Below, piece by piece: positions 8,592 to 18,394 of a stretch of DNA of 64,000 nucleotides; within the stretch, counting starts at the first letter, position 1, and every line of letters begins with the position of its first letter. This DNA comes from Caryophanales bacterium UBA1744. Its GTDB lineage: Bacteria; Bacillota_I; Bacilli_A; RFN20; CAG-826. Location of the stretch: assembly GCA_002314915.1 (NCBI GenBank), contig DCHU01000026.1, forward strand, positions 26,351-90,350. The letters run 5' to 3'. A program made the translations under genes and the position numbers. A model generated the notes under the pieces. It searched no databases and was not told the origin of the DNA. It saw nothing but the letters and a program-made list of their open reading frames with translations.

Positions 8592-9242
8592 TTAGCGCAC
8601 CTTCAAGAGAGTTGTTAACTCTACTTTGAGACTTGCTGCATCGACGTTGCCGTCGAAGGTAGCAAGTATACCCTTTTCTTGATAGAAATCAAGTAAAGGA
8701 GCGGTACTCTTATAATAATTTTCGAGACGGACTTTGAATGATGCTTCATTGTCGTCTTTTCTCTGGATCAATGCGCTGCCGCATTCATCGCAGATACCCT
8801 CAACTTTTGGCTTCGCTGTGTTAACGTTGAAGCTTGCGCCGCATTTAGGGCAGACACGGCGTCCAGCGATACGGCTGATGAGAACTTCGTCAGGGCATGA
8901 GATGTTAAGAACGAGGTTTGCACCGATTCCTAATTCATCGCCCATCTTAGCGAATGCCTCTGCCTGTGGGATTGTGCGTGGGAATCCATCTAAGAGATAT
9001 CCGTTTGCGCAATCAGGCTTTGATAAACGCTCTTTGACGAGGGCACATGTTAAATCATCGCTAACAAGGCCACCAGCGTTGATGACGTCCTTGATCTTGT
9101 TTCCAAGTTCAGAGCCTGAGGACATAGCCTCACGGAACATGTCACCTGTTGAGATGTGTGGGATGTTGAAGTCCTTTGCGATCCAGACAGCGTGAGTTCC
9201 TTTACCCGCTCCTGGAGGGCCCATAAGAATGATGTTAAGCAT
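8592..9242 (-). CDS. adk: adenylate kinase (zinc-binding lid)
   Basis: The 216-residue enzyme converts ATP and AMP to two ADP. The P-loop GPPGAGKGT is at residues 8-16, the FPRT motif is present (DGFPRTIPQAEAF), and the lid carries CPKC...CDEC, the four-cysteine zinc form common in Gram-positive bacteria. The Shine-Dalgarno GGAGG lies inside the last codons of secY. Confidence 0.97.
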   Translation of the reverse strand: MLNIILMGPPGAGKGTHAVWIAKDFNIPHISTGDMFREAMSSGSELGNKIKDVINAGGLVSDDLTCALVKERLSKPDCANGYLLDGFPRTIPQAEAFAKMGDELGIGANLVLNISCPDEVLISRIAGRRVCPKCGASFNVNTAKPKVEGICDECGSALIQRKDDNEASFKVRLENYYKSTAPLLDFYQEKGILATFDGNVDAASLKVELTTLLKVR

Positions 9243-9245
9243 GTA

Positions 9246-10604
9246 TTAAATTCCTCCCTGTGTTTGTTCGAAGCTCTTGCCGGCGAGAAGACCGTCGATC
9301 TGGTTGTTAACTTCGAGTGCGACACCAACGATAATGATTAATCCTGTACCGCCGATAGCGAGTGAGGTGTCATTACCGAAGACATTTGTCCAAACAAGAA
9401 CGATTGGAAGAGCTGAGATGAAGCAGAGAGCTGCTGCACCGATGAAGGTGACGCGGTTCAATACTTTACCAACATATCTTTCGGTCTCTTTACCTGGACG
9501 GATGCCAGGGATATAAGATCCGTTCTTCTGGAAATTGTCAGCGAGTGTTGCAGGATCGATTGTCATCTCTGCATAGAAGAATGTGAAGGCGATGATGAGA
9601 GCTAAGTAGATAAATAAGCCCCAGTTCATCTCCCAGTGTGTGCCATCGAACCATGGCATTGTGAATGTGGAGTTGTAGTTGAATATCTTTAACCAACCTG
9701 CATTAGCGGCATCTGCTGAGATAAAGCTCGCAACAATTGATGGTGCCGATAAGATTGAGGAGGCGAAGATGACCGGAATAACTCCGGCGCTATTGATCTT
9801 GATAGGCAAGAACGAGGCGCGTGCCATAGAGGCGGAGCTGCCACCCTTTCCTGCATGCTGGACAGGGATCTTTCTCTTTGAGAGTTCGACGAAGACGACG
9901 AATCCGATGATGAAGACCATTGCCAAGATGTAGAGTGCGAACTGGAATGCACCTTTGATCATTTCGCTTGAGCCGTGTGCGACGTTGTTTGTGATCCACT
10001 TTGACCACGCAGTTGTTAACTGTGTTGGGATGGATCTGACGCATCCGGCGAAGATGATGACAGAGATACCGTTACCGATACCCTTTTCGGTGATCTGGTC
10101 ACCTAACCACATTGTGAGCATAGCTCCTGCGAGGAGAATGGTGACGATGTAGGCATATGTCCAGAAATTTCCGTCCATTGTAAGGGAAATATACGAGCTG
10201 TTCTCCATTGTCTTGATGATACCGTAGCCCTGAACCGCTCCTAAAAGGAGAGTGAGGTATCTGGTGGACATTTCGATCTTTTTACGGCCGTATTCGCCCT
10301 GCTTTGATAATTCAGTCAATGCAGGTAAAACGTCCTTGGAGAGAAGCTGAATGATAATCTGGCCTGTGATGTATGGCGAGACTCCGAGTGCGAAGATGGA
10401 GAAGTTCGATAGTGCTCCACCTCCGAGTAAGTCCATGATAGCTAACGCAGATCCACTCTGAGTCAATTGAGACTTCAAGTTTGCTGCGTTAACGCCTGGA
10501 ACTGTAATGGCCGCCCCGATCCTGATGACAAAGAGAATCATGACCGTGAAGAAAATACGGTTGACGATTTCTTTGTTTTTGAAGATCGAGACGAATTTTT
10601 TCAT
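9246..10604 (-). CDS. secY: Sec translocase channel subunit SecY
   Basis: The 452-residue membrane protein has ten predicted helices. It keeps the SecY signatures (N-terminal RIGAAITVPGVN, LGVSPYITGQIIIQLLS, NGISVIIFAG, the PVQHAGKG-type cytosolic loop and the RPGKETERYVGKVLNRVTFIGA C-terminal region). It forms the protein-conducting pore for the secreted and lipoprotein products seen elsewhere in this window. Its ATG overlaps the rplO stop (TAATG). Confidence 0.97.
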   Translation of the reverse strand: MKKFVSIFKNKEIVNRIFFTVMILFVIRIGAAITVPGVNAANLKSQLTQSGSALAIMDLLGGGALSNFSIFALGVSPYITGQIIIQLLSKDVLPALTELSKQGEYGRKKIEMSTRYLTLLLGAVQGYGIIKTMENSSYISLTMDGNFWTYAYIVTILLAGAMLTMWLGDQITEKGIGNGISVIIFAGCVRSIPTQLTTAWSKWITNNVAHGSSEMIKGAFQFALYILAMVFIIGFVVFVELSKRKIPVQHAGKGGSSASMARASFLPIKINSAGVIPVIFASSILSAPSIVASFISADAANAGWLKIFNYNSTFTMPWFDGTHWEMNWGLFIYLALIIAFTFFYAEMTIDPATLADNFQKNGSYIPGIRPGKETERYVGKVLNRVTFIGAAALCFISALPIVLVWTNVFGNDTSLAIGGTGLIIIVGVALEVNNQIDGLLAGKSFEQTQGGI

Positions 10605-11050
10605 TACTTAATTACCTCAGTTGTGCCGCCCTTTGCAGCGATAGCTTCTGCTGCTGATTTAGAGAAAGCGTGAGCCTTGACAGTGATGCTCTTTTCGAGT
10701 GTACCACTTCCGAGGACCTTAATTCCATCTAAAGCGTCTTTGATGATACCAGATTCGATTAAGAGCTCTGGTGTGACGACTGCACCTTCCTCGAACTTGT
10801 TGAGGACTGTGAGGTTGACGACTGCGTATGTCTTCTTGTTGATGTTCTTGAAGCCATACTTAGGAAGTCTACGAGCTAAAGGCATCTGACCACCCTCGAA
10901 GCCGTGCTTCTTGGTGTGTGCGTGAGCGCCCTGGCCCTTCTGACCCTTACCAGCGGTCTTTCCGTTACCGGTGCCGCGGCCCTGGCCTTTGCGGAAGTGT
11001 TCCTTTTTGGAACCTTCAACGACGACTAAATTTGTTAAGGATGTAGCCAT
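10604..11050 (-). CDS. rplO: 50S ribosomal protein L15
   Basis: The 148-residue protein has the Gly-rich N-terminal extension ([19 protein letters not shown]) and the [20 protein letters not shown] core. It follows rpsE by two bases, with no L30 gene in between. Confidence 0.96.
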   Translation of the reverse strand: MATSLTNLVVVEGSKKEHFRKGQGRGTGNGKTAGKGQKGQGAHAHTKKHGFEGGQMPLARRLPKYGFKNINKKTYAVVNLTVLNKFEEGAVVTPELLIESGIIKDALDGIKVLGSGTLEKSITVKAHAFSKSAAEAIAAKGGTTEVIK

Positions 11051-11052
11051 TT

Positions 11053-11712
11053 TTATTTGCCTCCTTTAGTTTCGATACCACGAAGAGCTAAGACTTTCTC
11101 TTTGTTCTTGAGGTCCTGTAAGCCAGCGTGTGTAGCACGGATGACGTTGATAGCTGTACGTGAGCCATAAACCTTTGAGACAACGTTCTTGATGCCGCAG
11201 AGTTCGAGGACAGCACGGACTGCGCCGCCAGCGACGATTCCTGTACCTTCAGGTGCTGGTTTGAGGAAGACACGGGTCTTACCGAAGACGCCCCAAACTT
11301 CGTGAGCAATTGTTCCGCCCTTGACGATCTTGATGCCATAGGTCTTCTTCTTTGCTGCAGTAAGGGACTTTTTGATTGCGTCTGGAACTTCGACTGACTT
11401 AGCAAGTCCGAAGCCGTAGTGTCCTTTGCCATCACCGACAACGGTGAGAGCGTCGAAACGCATGTGCTTACCACCTTTTGTTGTGGTTGAGATTCTGTTG
11501 ATGTTTACAACACGATCTGTGAATTCATCTTCTTCACGTCTGAAGCCGCCACGGCCGCCACGTCTTTCACCTGGACGTCCTTTGCCTGCAAACTTACGTG
11601 ATCCAGGACGCTCAGCGGATCTTGATCCCTGAGGGTCTCTGTTTGGGTTGCCAGTAGGATTGGACTTCTTTTCTTCTGCTGGAGCAGCAACGACAGTTTT
11701 ATTTTCTTCCAT
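11053..11712 (-). CDS. rpsE: 30S ribosomal protein S5 with Arg/Gly/Pro-rich N-terminal extension
   Basis: The S5 core starts around residue 65 ([23 protein letters not shown]) and is complete through [12 protein letters not shown]. The start at 11712 ([16 protein letters not shown]) is supported by AAGGAG and by the position of the rplR stop just upstream. The preceding 60 or so residues are low complexity, rich in Arg, Gly, Pro and Ser ([17 protein letters not shown]). This makes the protein 219 residues against about 166 for typical S5. S5 helps decoding accuracy at the mRNA entry. Confidence 0.95.
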   Translation of the reverse strand: MEENKTVVAAPAEEKKSNPTGNPNRDPQGSRSAERPGSRKFAGKGRPGERRGGRGGFRREEDEFTDRVVNINRISTTTKGGKHMRFDALTVVGDGKGHYGFGLAKSVEVPDAIKKSLTAAKKKTYGIKIVKGGTIAHEVWGVFGKTRVFLKPAPEGTGIVAGGAVRAVLELCGIKNVVSKVYGSRTAINVIRATHAGLQDLKNKEKVLALRGIETKGGK

Positions 11713-11725
11713 TGTTAATTTCTCC

Positions 11726-12082
11726 TTAGAACTGGAGTCCTCCTTCTCTTGCGCCATCAGCGAGAGCCTGGACACGTCCGTGATAGACATATCCGCCTCT
11801 GTCGAAGACGACTTTTGAAATGCCAGCTGCAAGAGCCTTCTTTGCAAGGTCTTCGCCGACTTTAGCAGCAGCTTCGCAGTTGCCACCGTTTGTTAACTTG
11901 AGCTGTGTTGATGAGCTGGATGCTAATGTAACACCCTTAACGTCATCAATGATCTGAGCTTCAATGTTCTTGTTTGAGCGGAAGACGACAAGGCGTGGCA
12001 TTTCTGCTGTGCCATTGACTCTTTCGCGAACACGAGCGTGTCTTCTCTGACGAACGCTATTTCTGGATTCTCTCTGAATCAT
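11726..12082 (-). CDS. rplR: 50S ribosomal protein L18
   Basis: The 118 residues include [21 protein letters not shown] and the C-terminal [26 protein letters not shown] signature. L18 binds 5S rRNA in the central protuberance. It lies between rplF and rpsE. Length is standard. Confidence 0.96.
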   Translation of the reverse strand: MIQRESRNSVRQRRHARVRERVNGTAEMPRLVVFRSNKNIEAQIIDDVKGVTLASSSSTQLKLTNGGNCEAAAKVGEDLAKKALAAGISKVVFDRGGYVYHGRVQALADGAREGGLQF

Positions 12083-12097
12083 TTGTCTATCCTCCTA

Positions 12098-12658
12098 TTA
12101 CTTCTTACCGGAAGCAGCACGCTTACCGACCTTCTTGATCATCTTCTGACCGACATAGTGGACGCCCTTGTTGCCGTAGACGTCTGGTCTGTGTGCATCA
12201 TAGATGCTTGCAGCTGTCTGGCCGACATCTTCTTTTGAGCAGCCTTCAACTGTGATGTGTGTTTCATCCTTGCAGGTGATCTTTGTGTATTTTCCGATTG
12301 GCTTTCTTTCGACCATGTGGGAGTAACCAAGGAACATAGTGACTGTGTCACCCTTCATAGATGCACGGTAACCTGTACCTGCGATCTCGAGTTCCTTCTT
12401 CCAACCTTCTGAAACGCCTTTGACTGCGTTTGTGAGGTTAGCTGCTGTTGTTCCGTGATCTTTCTGAGCCTGTCTCATGTTGTTCTCGTTAGCATTTAAA
12501 TTAACATGAGCGACGCCATCAGCTACCTCGACGCTGACGTCCGATGGGATGTGGACGCTTACTTCGCCTTTGGAGCCTTTAACGATGGCAACGTTACCAT
12601 TTACTTCAAGAGTAACGCCTGCTGGAAGAGCGATGGGTTTCAATCCAATTCTTGACAT
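12098..12658 (-). CDS. rplF: 50S ribosomal protein L6
   Basis: The 186-residue protein starts MSRIGLKPIALPAGV and ends with the KPDVYGNKGVHY-like region (RPDVYGNKGVHYVGQKMIKKVGKRAASGKK). It contacts the sarcin-ricin loop region. Its position and size are normal. Confidence 0.96.
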   Translation of the reverse strand: MSRIGLKPIALPAGVTLEVNGNVAIVKGSKGEVSVHIPSDVSVEVADGVAHVNLNANENNMRQAQKDHGTTAANLTNAVKGVSEGWKKELEIAGTGYRASMKGDTVTMFLGYSHMVERKPIGKYTKITCKDETHITVEGCSKEDVGQTAASIYDAHRPDVYGNKGVHYVGQKMIKKVGKRAASGKK

Positions 12659-12681
12659 AAAATCTCTTCTCCTAAATTAAA

Positions 12682-13077
12682 TTACCAAACATAGCAGAGG
12701 ATTTCGCCGCCGACTCCAGCCTTGCGAGCTTCTGAGTCAGTGAGGATGCCCTTGCTTGTTGAAACGATAGCGATGCCTAAGCCCTTAAGAACCTTTGGAA
12801 GCTTTTCGCATTCGACGTGGATTCTAAGACCTGGCTTTGAAATCTTCTTTAAACCTGAGATTACGCGCTCGCCATTTGCGCCGTACTTGAGGTTGACTGT
12901 GAGGGTCTTCTTGACACCTTCACCTTCGATTGTGAATTCGCTGATGTAGCCTTCCTTCTTGAGGATGCGTGCGATTTCAGCTTTCATTTTGCTGTTAGGC
13001 ATGGAAACAGTCTCGTAGCGAAGTGCGTTAGCATTTCTGATACGTGTTAACATGTCTGCGATTGGATCTGCGTTCAT
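12682..13077 (-). CDS. rpsH: 30S ribosomal protein S8
   Basis: The start at [17 protein letters not shown] (131 residues) is chosen over a longer upstream frame because it matches the family N-terminus and follows a GGAAGGAG-like site. The C-terminus [26 protein letters not shown] is typical. In other bacteria S8 is the autoregulator of the spc operon. Confidence 0.96.
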   Translation of the reverse strand: MNADPIADMLTRIRNANALRYETVSMPNSKMKAEIARILKKEGYISEFTIEGEGVKKTLTVNLKYGANGERVISGLKKISKPGLRIHVECEKLPKVLKGLGIAIVSTSKGILTDSEARKAGVGGEILCYVW

Positions 13078-13097
13078 TTTTCTGTCTCCTTCCTTAA

Positions 13098-13283
13098 TTA
13101 CCAGCTTGCTTTCTTCATGCCTGGAATTTCGCCCTTGTAAGCTAATTCTCTTAAGCAGATACGGCATACTCCGAATTTGGAGAGAACGCCGTGAACTCTG
13201 CCGCAGCGTGAGCAGCGTGAGTATTCTCTAACTTTGAATTTCTGAGGTCTGGACTGCTTGACCTTTAATGATGTTTTAGCCAT
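13098..13283 (-). CDS. rpsZ: 30S ribosomal protein S14, zinc-binding type Z
   Basis: The 61-residue protein has two CxxC pairs (CSRCGR and CRICLREL), so it is the zinc-containing short S14 paralogue. It is placed between rplE and rpsH. AGATC-type weak spacing precedes the ATG, with AGGAGA within range. Confidence 0.96.
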   Translation of the reverse strand: MAKTSLKVKQSRPQKFKVREYSRCSRCGRVHGVLSKFGVCRICLRELAYKGEIPGMKKASW

Positions 13284-13297
13284 TGTTCTAGATCTCC

Positions 13298-13843
13298 TTA
13301 TTTCTTGAATGGCATACCGAGCATTTCTAATAATGCGTATGCTTCTTCGTCTGTGTTAGCGGTTGTGACGATGACAACGTCCATACCACGAACCTTTGCA
13401 ACCTTATCGTAGTCGATTTCAGGATAGATTAACTGTTCCTTAACACCGAGTGTGTAGTTGCCGTGTCCGTCGAATGCGTTCTTTGAAACGCCACGGAAGT
13501 CTCTGACGCGTGGGAGAGAGATTGAGACGAGCTTATCGTAGAACTCGTACATTCTTTCGCCACGGAGAGTGACCTTGCAGCCGATTGCCTGGCCTTCACG
13601 AAGTTTGAAGGTAGCGATTGACTTCTTTGCTTTTGTAACGACTGGCTTCTGACCAGCAATGATTGTTAAGTCATTGACTGCGTCTTCGAGAGCCTTTGCG
13701 TTCTGAGTTGCATCTCCAACGCCCATATTGATGACGATCTTAACGATTTTTGGAGCCTGCATTGGGGTTGTGTAGCCGAACTTCTTAACGAGAGCAGGAA
13801 CTACTTCATTCTTGTAATAGGTTTTGACTCTATTTTCTGCCAT
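13298..13843 (-). CDS. rplE: 50S ribosomal protein L5
   Basis: The 181-residue product keeps the L5 signatures ([19 protein letters not shown] and [21 protein letters not shown]) and the [22 protein letters not shown]-terminus. It binds 5S rRNA with L18. Normal length and position. Confidence 0.97.
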   Translation of the reverse strand: MAENRVKTYYKNEVVPALVKKFGYTTPMQAPKIVKIVINMGVGDATQNAKALEDAVNDLTIIAGQKPVVTKAKKSIATFKLREGQAIGCKVTLRGERMYEFYDKLVSISLPRVRDFRGVSKNAFDGHGNYTLGVKEQLIYPEIDYDKVAKVRGMDVVIVTTANTDEEAYALLEMLGMPFKK

Positions 13844-13859
13844 TTTTCATTCCTCCTAA

Positions 13860-14168
13860 TTATTTCTGTTCGAGAGACTCGCCTTTTGCGTTAACGCGAA
13901 TCTTCTTTCCGTCGACGACCTTGTGGTGGACGCGGGTAGCTTTCTTTGTTTTTGGATCAAGGAGAGCGACGTTTGATGCGTCGATTGGGCAATACATGTC
14001 TAAGACTGTGCCTTCGCCGCCATTCTGGCCCTTCTTGTGCTTCTTGTGGACATTGACGCCCTCAACAACGACCTTATTGAGCTTTGGGAATGCCTTCTGG
14101 ACGATTCCAACTTTGCCCTTGTCGCTTCCGGAGAGGACGATGACTTTATCACCAGTTTTGATGTTCAT
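13860..14168 (-). CDS. rplX: 50S ribosomal protein L24
   Basis: The 102 residues start with the KOW motif (KTGDKVIVLSGSDKGKVGIV). L24 is an assembly initiator protein of the large subunit. It follows rplN by 16 bases with its own AGGAG. Confidence 0.96.
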   Translation of the reverse strand: MNIKTGDKVIVLSGSDKGKVGIVQKAFPKLNKVVVEGVNVHKKHKKGQNGGEGTVLDMYCPIDASNVALLDPKTKKATRVHHKVVDGKKIRVNAKGESLEQK

Positions 14169-14184
14169 TTCCTATTCCTCCTGA

Positions 14185-14553
14185 TTATAAGACCTCTGGT
14201 GCAAGGGAGATGATCTTCATGTAACCCTTGTCACGGAGTTCGCGGGCAACTGGTCCGAAGACACGTGTGCCAACTGGATTTCCTTCGCCGTCGATGATGA
14301 CAACTGCGTTGTCGTCGAATGCGATGCAGGATCCGTCTTTACGAGCTACTGCACGCTTTGTGCGGACGATAACTGCGTGGACGACCTGTCCTTTTTTGAC
14401 CTTACCACTTGGGATAGCGTCCTTGACTGCGCAGAGAACGACATCACCGATTGTGGATGATTTCTTGTGGGAACCACCATACTGGTGGAAGATGCGAACT
14501 AACTTCGCACCGGAGTTGTCTGCTACGACAAGATTTGACTCATTCTGAACCAT
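14185..14553 (-). CDS. rplN: 50S ribosomal protein L14
   Basis: The 122-residue sequence contains [20 protein letters not shown] and the [26 protein letters not shown]-terminus. The start [15 protein letters not shown] is close to the canonical MIQ form. Adjacent to rpsQ. Confidence 0.97.
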   Translation of the reverse strand: MVQNESNLVVADNSGAKLVRIFHQYGGSHKKSSTIGDVVLCAVKDAIPSGKVKKGQVVHAVIVRTKRAVARKDGSCIAFDDNAVVIIDGEGNPVGTRVFGPVARELRDKGYMKIISLAPEVL

Positions 14554-14556
14554 AGC

Positions 14557-14862
14557 TTATTCTCCTTCCTTTGCTTCGAGAGCAGCTTCAACTGCTGCGA
14601 CATCGTCTGTAACGGCCTTCTGGTCGATGCTGACTAATCTGAATCTCTTTAATTTTGAGAGCGGACGGCAGCCAGCGATTGTGACGACGTCACCAAGGTT
14701 AGCTTCGTTGTTCTCATCGTGTGCATAGTACTTCTTAGCGTACTTGACACGCTTTGTGTAAAGGGGATCGTTTCTCTTTGTTGCGACTTCAACGATGATT
14801 GTCTTGTTCATCTTTGTTCCGACAACTGTTCCCTTGAAAGTGTTTCTTGTATTTCTTTCCAT
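14557..14862 (-). CDS. rpsQ: 30S ribosomal protein S17
   Basis: The 101 residues have the S17 OB-fold core ([21 protein letters not shown] and [25 protein letters not shown]). An acidic C-terminal tail of about 18 residues ([19 protein letters not shown]) makes it longer than the usual 84-88. Confidence 0.96.
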   Translation of the reverse strand: MERNTRNTFKGTVVGTKMNKTIIVEVATKRNDPLYTKRVKYAKKYYAHDENNEANLGDVVTIAGCRPLSKLKRFRLVSIDQKAVTDDVAAVEAALEAKEGE

Positions 14863-14876
14863 GGTGATCTCCTTTC

Positions 14877-15077
14877 TTATCTTGCGATCTGAAGCTCTTT
14901 TTCACGCTTCACTGTTTCTGCTCTAGCGATATCCTTACGGACATTGTGGAGCTCGTTTGGTGTTTCGAGGGTGCCAACTGCTGCTTTCTGCTGGAGGTCG
15001 AACTGCTTCTGGTGAAGTTCAGCGATTCTCTCATTGAGTTCAGCAATTGTGAGTTCTCTAAGTTCTTTAACTGTCAT
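14877..15077 (-). CDS. rpmC: 50S ribosomal protein L29
   Basis: The 66-residue alpha-helical protein begins [18 protein letters not shown] and ends with [21 protein letters not shown]29 sits at the tunnel exit next to L23, the docking area of SRP and trigger factor. Confidence 0.95.
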   Translation of the reverse strand: MTVKELRELTIAELNERIAELHQKQFDLQQKAAVGTLETPNELHNVRKDIARAETVKREKELQIAR

Positions 15078-15080
15078 GGC

Positions 15081-15491
15081 TTAGTCCTCCTTTCCAACAA
15101 CTTTGCAGTTGATTGGAAGCTTGAAGGCTGCCTGTCTTAATGCGTTCTTTGCGATTTCGTCTGCGACTCCATCGATTTCGAATAAGATGCGGCCTTTCTT
15201 AACGACTGCTACCCATCCTTCTGGGGATCCTTTACCAGAACCCATTCGGACTTCAGCAGGCTTCTTTGTTTTAGCAAGGTGAGGGAAGATTCTGATCCAA
15301 ATCTTTCCTGCACGGTCTGTATATCTTGATAAGACCTTACGAGCTGCTTCGATCTGATGATCGGTGATGTATGTGCCTTCTTCAGCCTGGAGACCCCACT
15401 TACCAAATGCAACTGTGTTGCCCTTGGTTGCGATGCCTTCATAGCTTAATCCATGAGGACGGCGATACTTAACACGCTTTGGCTGTAACAT
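15081..15491 (-). CDS. rplP: 50S ribosomal protein L16
   Basis: The 136-residue protein starts [14 protein letters not shown] and contains [26 protein letters not shown]. Its ATG overlaps the rpsC stop codon (TAATG), so the two are translationally coupled. Confidence 0.97.
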   Translation of the reverse strand: MLQPKRVKYRRPHGLSYEGIATKGNTVAFGKWGLQAEEGTYITDHQIEAARKVLSRYTDRAGKIWIRIFPHLAKTKKPAEVRMGSGKGSPEGWVAVVKKGRILFEIDGVADEIAKNALRQAAFKLPINCKVVGKED

Positions 15492-16174
15492 TATCTTTTT
15501 CCTCCCTCTGGCTTAGCTGGTTTCTTGACCAAGCTCTTGTTTGTTGATCTGCAGATCCAGACCTTGACGCCGATGCGTCCGTACTCAGTAGCTGCTGGAA
15601 CTGCTGCGTAGTCGATGTCTGCACGATAGGTCTCGAGTGGGACGACGCCCTCTTTGTAACCTTCACGTCTAGCGATTTCAGCACCGCCTAAACGTCCCTG
15701 GCACTGGGTCTTGCAACCTTCTGCGCCAGCTTTTCTCATTCTCTGAAGAGCTTTCTTCTGAGTTGATCTGAATGACTGTCTGTTCTCAAGTTCAGATGCG
15801 ATCCACTTTGCAATTAATGTTGCATCGAGATCTGGGTCCTTAACCTCAACAACTTTGAGGGCGACTTCACCTGTCTTGACGACTTTCTTAAGAGCTGCAA
15901 CTGCTGCATTGACGTTTGTGTCATCCTGTCCGAGGAATGCGCCTGGACGTGCAACATATGCGACGACTGAGACGTTTGCGCCTTTGTCGTTCTTTGTTCT
16001 TGCGATGTCGATGTGTGAGACCATAGCGACTTTGAGCATTGGCTCTAATGTGCTACGGATTTTGATATCTTCGTTAAGGAACTTTGCGAAGTCCTGATTG
16101 GAAGCATACCAGCTAGCGTTCCAACCACGGTTGACGCCAACTCTAAGACCTACTGGATTAACTTTCTGTCCCAT
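15491..16174 (-). CDS. rpsC: 30S ribosomal protein S3
   Basis: The 227-residue protein starts [18 protein letters not shown] and carries the KH RNA-binding domain, then the [24 protein letters not shown] region and the [12 protein letters not shown]-terminal domain. S3 forms part of the mRNA entry helicase. Confidence 0.97.
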   Translation of the reverse strand: MGQKVNPVGLRVGVNRGWNASWYASNQDFAKFLNEDIKIRSTLEPMLKVAMVSHIDIARTKNDKGANVSVVAYVARPGAFLGQDDTNVNAAVAALKKVVKTGEVALKVVEVKDPDLDATLIAKWIASELENRQSFRSTQKKALQRMRKAGAEGCKTQCQGRLGGAEIARREGYKEGVVPLETYRADIDYAAVPAATEYGRIGVKVWICRSTNKSLVKKPAKPEGGKR

Positions 16175-16186
16175 TGTGTTTCCTCC

Positions 16187-16837
16187 TTACTTTCTTTCCT
16201 TAACTGTTACGCGGATGTGCGCGCTTCTCTTTACTAATCCTGAAGAAGATCCTTTACCTCTTGGCATGAATCTCTTCATCTTGATGCCGTCTCCAACCTG
16301 GATTTCTGCAACGTAGAGCTTGTCTGCGTTGAGGTGGAAGTTGTGAGTTGCATCTGCTGCTGCAGCCTTGATGACCTTTGCAACTGGCTCGCTTGCTGCC
16401 TTGTTGACATTTGCGAGGATTGCGAGTGCTTCATCAACGTCCTTGCCTCTGACGATGTCAGCGACTAAGCGGACTTTACGAGGAGTGACTCTGACGTCTT
16501 TAGCGACAGATGTTGCCTCTGTGACTGCTGGTTTAGCAGGCTTAACTGGCTCAGCCTTGACTTCTGCCTTTGGAGCAGCCTTCTTAGCTGGAGCTTTCTT
16601 TGCAGCTGGCTTCTTTGCAGCTGGTTTTTCTTCGACAACTGCTGGAGCAGCTTCTTCAACGACCTCTGCCTTTGGAGCAGCTTTCTTTGCTGGAGCTTTC
16701 TTAGCTGTTGATGTTGTCTTCTTAGCAGCTGTTGAAGTTGTTGACTTCTTTGCAGCAGCTTTCTTAGGAGCAGCCTTCTTAGCAGCTGTTTCTTCTGTTG
16801 CTTCTGCAGCGACAGCTTTCTTCTTTGTTTCTGCCAT
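16187..16837 (-). CDS. rplV: 50S ribosomal protein L22 with long histone H1-like Ala/Lys extension
   Basis: The L22 core occupies only the last half, from about residue 112 (VRVTPRKVRLVADIVRGKDVDEALAIL) to the end (SAHIRVTVKERK). The first 105 or so residues are an Ala/Lys/Pro-rich tail with repeated AKKAPAKKAAPK units, like the C-terminal tails of histone H1. The whole protein has 216 residues against about 110 for ordinary L22. The tail is in frame with the only good start (ATG before MAETKKKAVAAE, preceded by a weak AAGGAG) and fills the space after rpsS. L22 lines the exit tunnel, and its N-terminus can reach the ribosome surface. Confidence 0.95.
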   Translation of the reverse strand: MAETKKKAVAAEATEETAAKKAAPKKAAAKKSTTSTAAKKTTSTAKKAPAKKAAPKAEVVEEAAPAVVEEKPAAKKPAAKKAPAKKAAPKAEVKAEPVKPAKPAVTEATSVAKDVRVTPRKVRLVADIVRGKDVDEALAILANVNKAASEPVAKVIKAAAADATHNFHLNADKLYVAEIQVGDGIKMKRFMPRGKGSSSGLVKRSAHIRVTVKERK

Positions 16838-16849
16838 CTTGTTTACTCC

Positions 16850-17134
16850 TTATCTCTTGCCCTTGTCACCAGCGTTGTTGCCGTGGTGTCCAGGGAAGTT
16901 TCTTGTAGGTGCGAATTCACCTAACTTGTGGCCGACCATATCTTCTGTGACATAGACGGTGATATGTTCCTTGCCGTTATAAACAGCGAAGGTGTGTTCG
17001 ACGAATGCTGGATAGATGGTCGAACGGCGTGACCATGTTTTGATGATCTCTTTCTTTCCTGCCTTATCGAGAGCGTCAACCTTCTTTAAGAGGTATGCGT
17101 CTACGAATGGTCCCTTTTTGCTAGAACGTGACAT
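16850..17134 (-). CDS. rpsS: 30S ribosomal protein S19
   Basis: The 94 residues start [22 protein letters not shown] and keep [17 protein letters not shown]19 sits in the head of the small subunit. Normal size. Confidence 0.97.
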   Translation of the reverse strand: MSRSSKKGPFVDAYLLKKVDALDKAGKKEIIKTWSRRSTIYPAFVEHTFAVYNGKEHITVYVTEDMVGHKLGEFAPTRNFPGHHGNNAGDKGKR

Positions 17135-17151
17135 AGTTCGATCTCCTTTCC

Positions 17152-17985
17152 TTATTTGCCATTTCTACGTCTCACGATGAGCTTTGTAGAATGCTGTTTG
17201 TTGCGACGGGTCTTAACGCCCATTGCTTTCTTACCCCATGGGGTGCGTGGTGCATCACGTCCGACTGGACACTTACCTTCACCACCACCGTGAGGGTGGT
17301 CGCATGGGTTCATTGCTGAACCACGGACTGTTGGTCTGACACCCATGTGTCTGACTTTACCGGATTTACCGATGTTGACTAAGCTGTAGTCTTCGTTTCC
17401 GACTGAGCCGATTGTTGCACGGCAGACGCCGAGAACTTTTCTCATTTCGCCTGAAGCGAGTCTTAACATGACGTACTTGCCTTCTGAACCAAGGACCTGA
17501 GCACTTGTTCCAGCAGCACGGCACATCTGTCCGCCCTTGCCTGGCTTTAATTCAATGTTGTGAACGACAGAACCATCTGGGATGTTTCTTAATTCGCAGC
17601 AGTTACCAGTTTTGATATCTGTTGCAGCGCCTGAGACGATCTTGTCTCCGACCTTTAATCCTTTTGGAGCGAGGATGTAACGCTTCTCACCATCTGTATA
17701 GTTGACTAAGCAGATGAATGCTGTTCTGTTTGGATCGTATTCAAGTGTAGCGACTGTTCCGACGATTCCGTCTTTGTTACGCTTGAAATCGATGATTCTG
17801 TAGCGGTTCTTGTTGCCACCGCCGATGTGACGGCAGGTGATCTTTCCTGTATTGTTGCGGCCGCCTGAGTGTTTCTTAGGTGCGAGCAATGACTTTTCAG
17901 GAGCTACTTTGGTTAATTCGCTATAATCCATTGTCGACATTGCGCGACGAGCTGGAGTATATGGGCGATAAGTTTTGATTGCCAT
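17152..17985 (-). CDS. rplB: 50S ribosomal protein L2
   Basis: The 277-residue protein has the conserved L2 core, including the peptidyl-transferase-near segment [21 protein letters not shown]. The C-terminal [24 protein letters not shown] region is also present. AGGAGA precedes the ATG. Confidence 0.98.
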   Translation of the reverse strand: MAIKTYRPYTPARRAMSTMDYSELTKVAPEKSLLAPKKHSGGRNNTGKITCRHIGGGNKNRYRIIDFKRNKDGIVGTVATLEYDPNRTAFICLVNYTDGEKRYILAPKGLKVGDKIVSGAATDIKTGNCCELRNIPDGSVVHNIELKPGKGGQMCRAAGTSAQVLGSEGKYVMLRLASGEMRKVLGVCRATIGSVGNEDYSLVNIGKSGKVRHMGVRPTVRGSAMNPCDHPHGGGEGKCPVGRDAPRTPWGKKAMGVKTRRNKQHSTKLIVRRRNGK

Positions 17986-18040
17986 TTTATTTCTCCTATA
18001 GTGGATGCTTTATAAGTAATTGATACTTAACGGTGTTTCC

Positions 18041-18394
18041 TTACTCTTTGAAGAAGTCGACTGCGTTTCCTTCTGCGAGGGAGACGATTGCCTTCTTGTA
18101 TCCGCCGACGAAGCCTTTATAACGGCCGCCGCGTGATTTCTCTTTTGCATTGACTGTGACGATCTTGACGTCGACAACCTTTGCCTTGTAGAGACGCTCG
18201 AATGCGTCCTTGATCTCGATCTTGTTAGCAAGAGGAGCAACTTTGACGGTGACCTTGTTCTGGGCATCGAGAAGTGCATAGCTCTTTTCTGTGAAGATTG
18301 GAGCGAGGATGACTTCGTAATCGTGAGCTGTTGGAGCTGCGAATGCTGCCTTTGTCTCTGCGACTGGCTCTGCTTTGACTGCTTTCTTTGCCAT
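18041..18394 (-). CDS. rplW: 50S ribosomal protein L23
   Basis: The family core begins at DYEVILAPIFTEKSYALLDAQN (about residue 25) and runs to the end. An Ala/Lys-rich N-terminal tail of about 23 residues makes it 117 residues instead of about 95. L23 is the docking site for trigger factor and SRP at the tunnel exit. Its ATG overlaps the rplD stop (TAATG). Confidence 0.95.
   Translation of the reverse strand: MAKKAVKAEPVAETKAAFAAPTAHDYEVILAPIFTEKSYALLDAQNKVTVKVAPLANKIEIKDAFERLYKAKVVDVKIVTVNAKEKSRGGRYKGFVGGYKKAIVSLAEGNAVDFFKE

Noticed and set aside
16368..16955. A 195-codon plus-strand frame opposite rplV
   Set aside because: It is the antisense reading of the Ala/Lys repeat tail of L22 and has Phe/Ala-rich low complexity. 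No promoter or ribosome site was seen.
18010..18279. Several long reading frames on both strands inside the ribosomal superoperon
   Set aside because: They lie inside well-conserved ribosomal genes in other frames, with low-complexity Ser/Arg-rich products and no ribosome sites. They are shadows of biased codon use.
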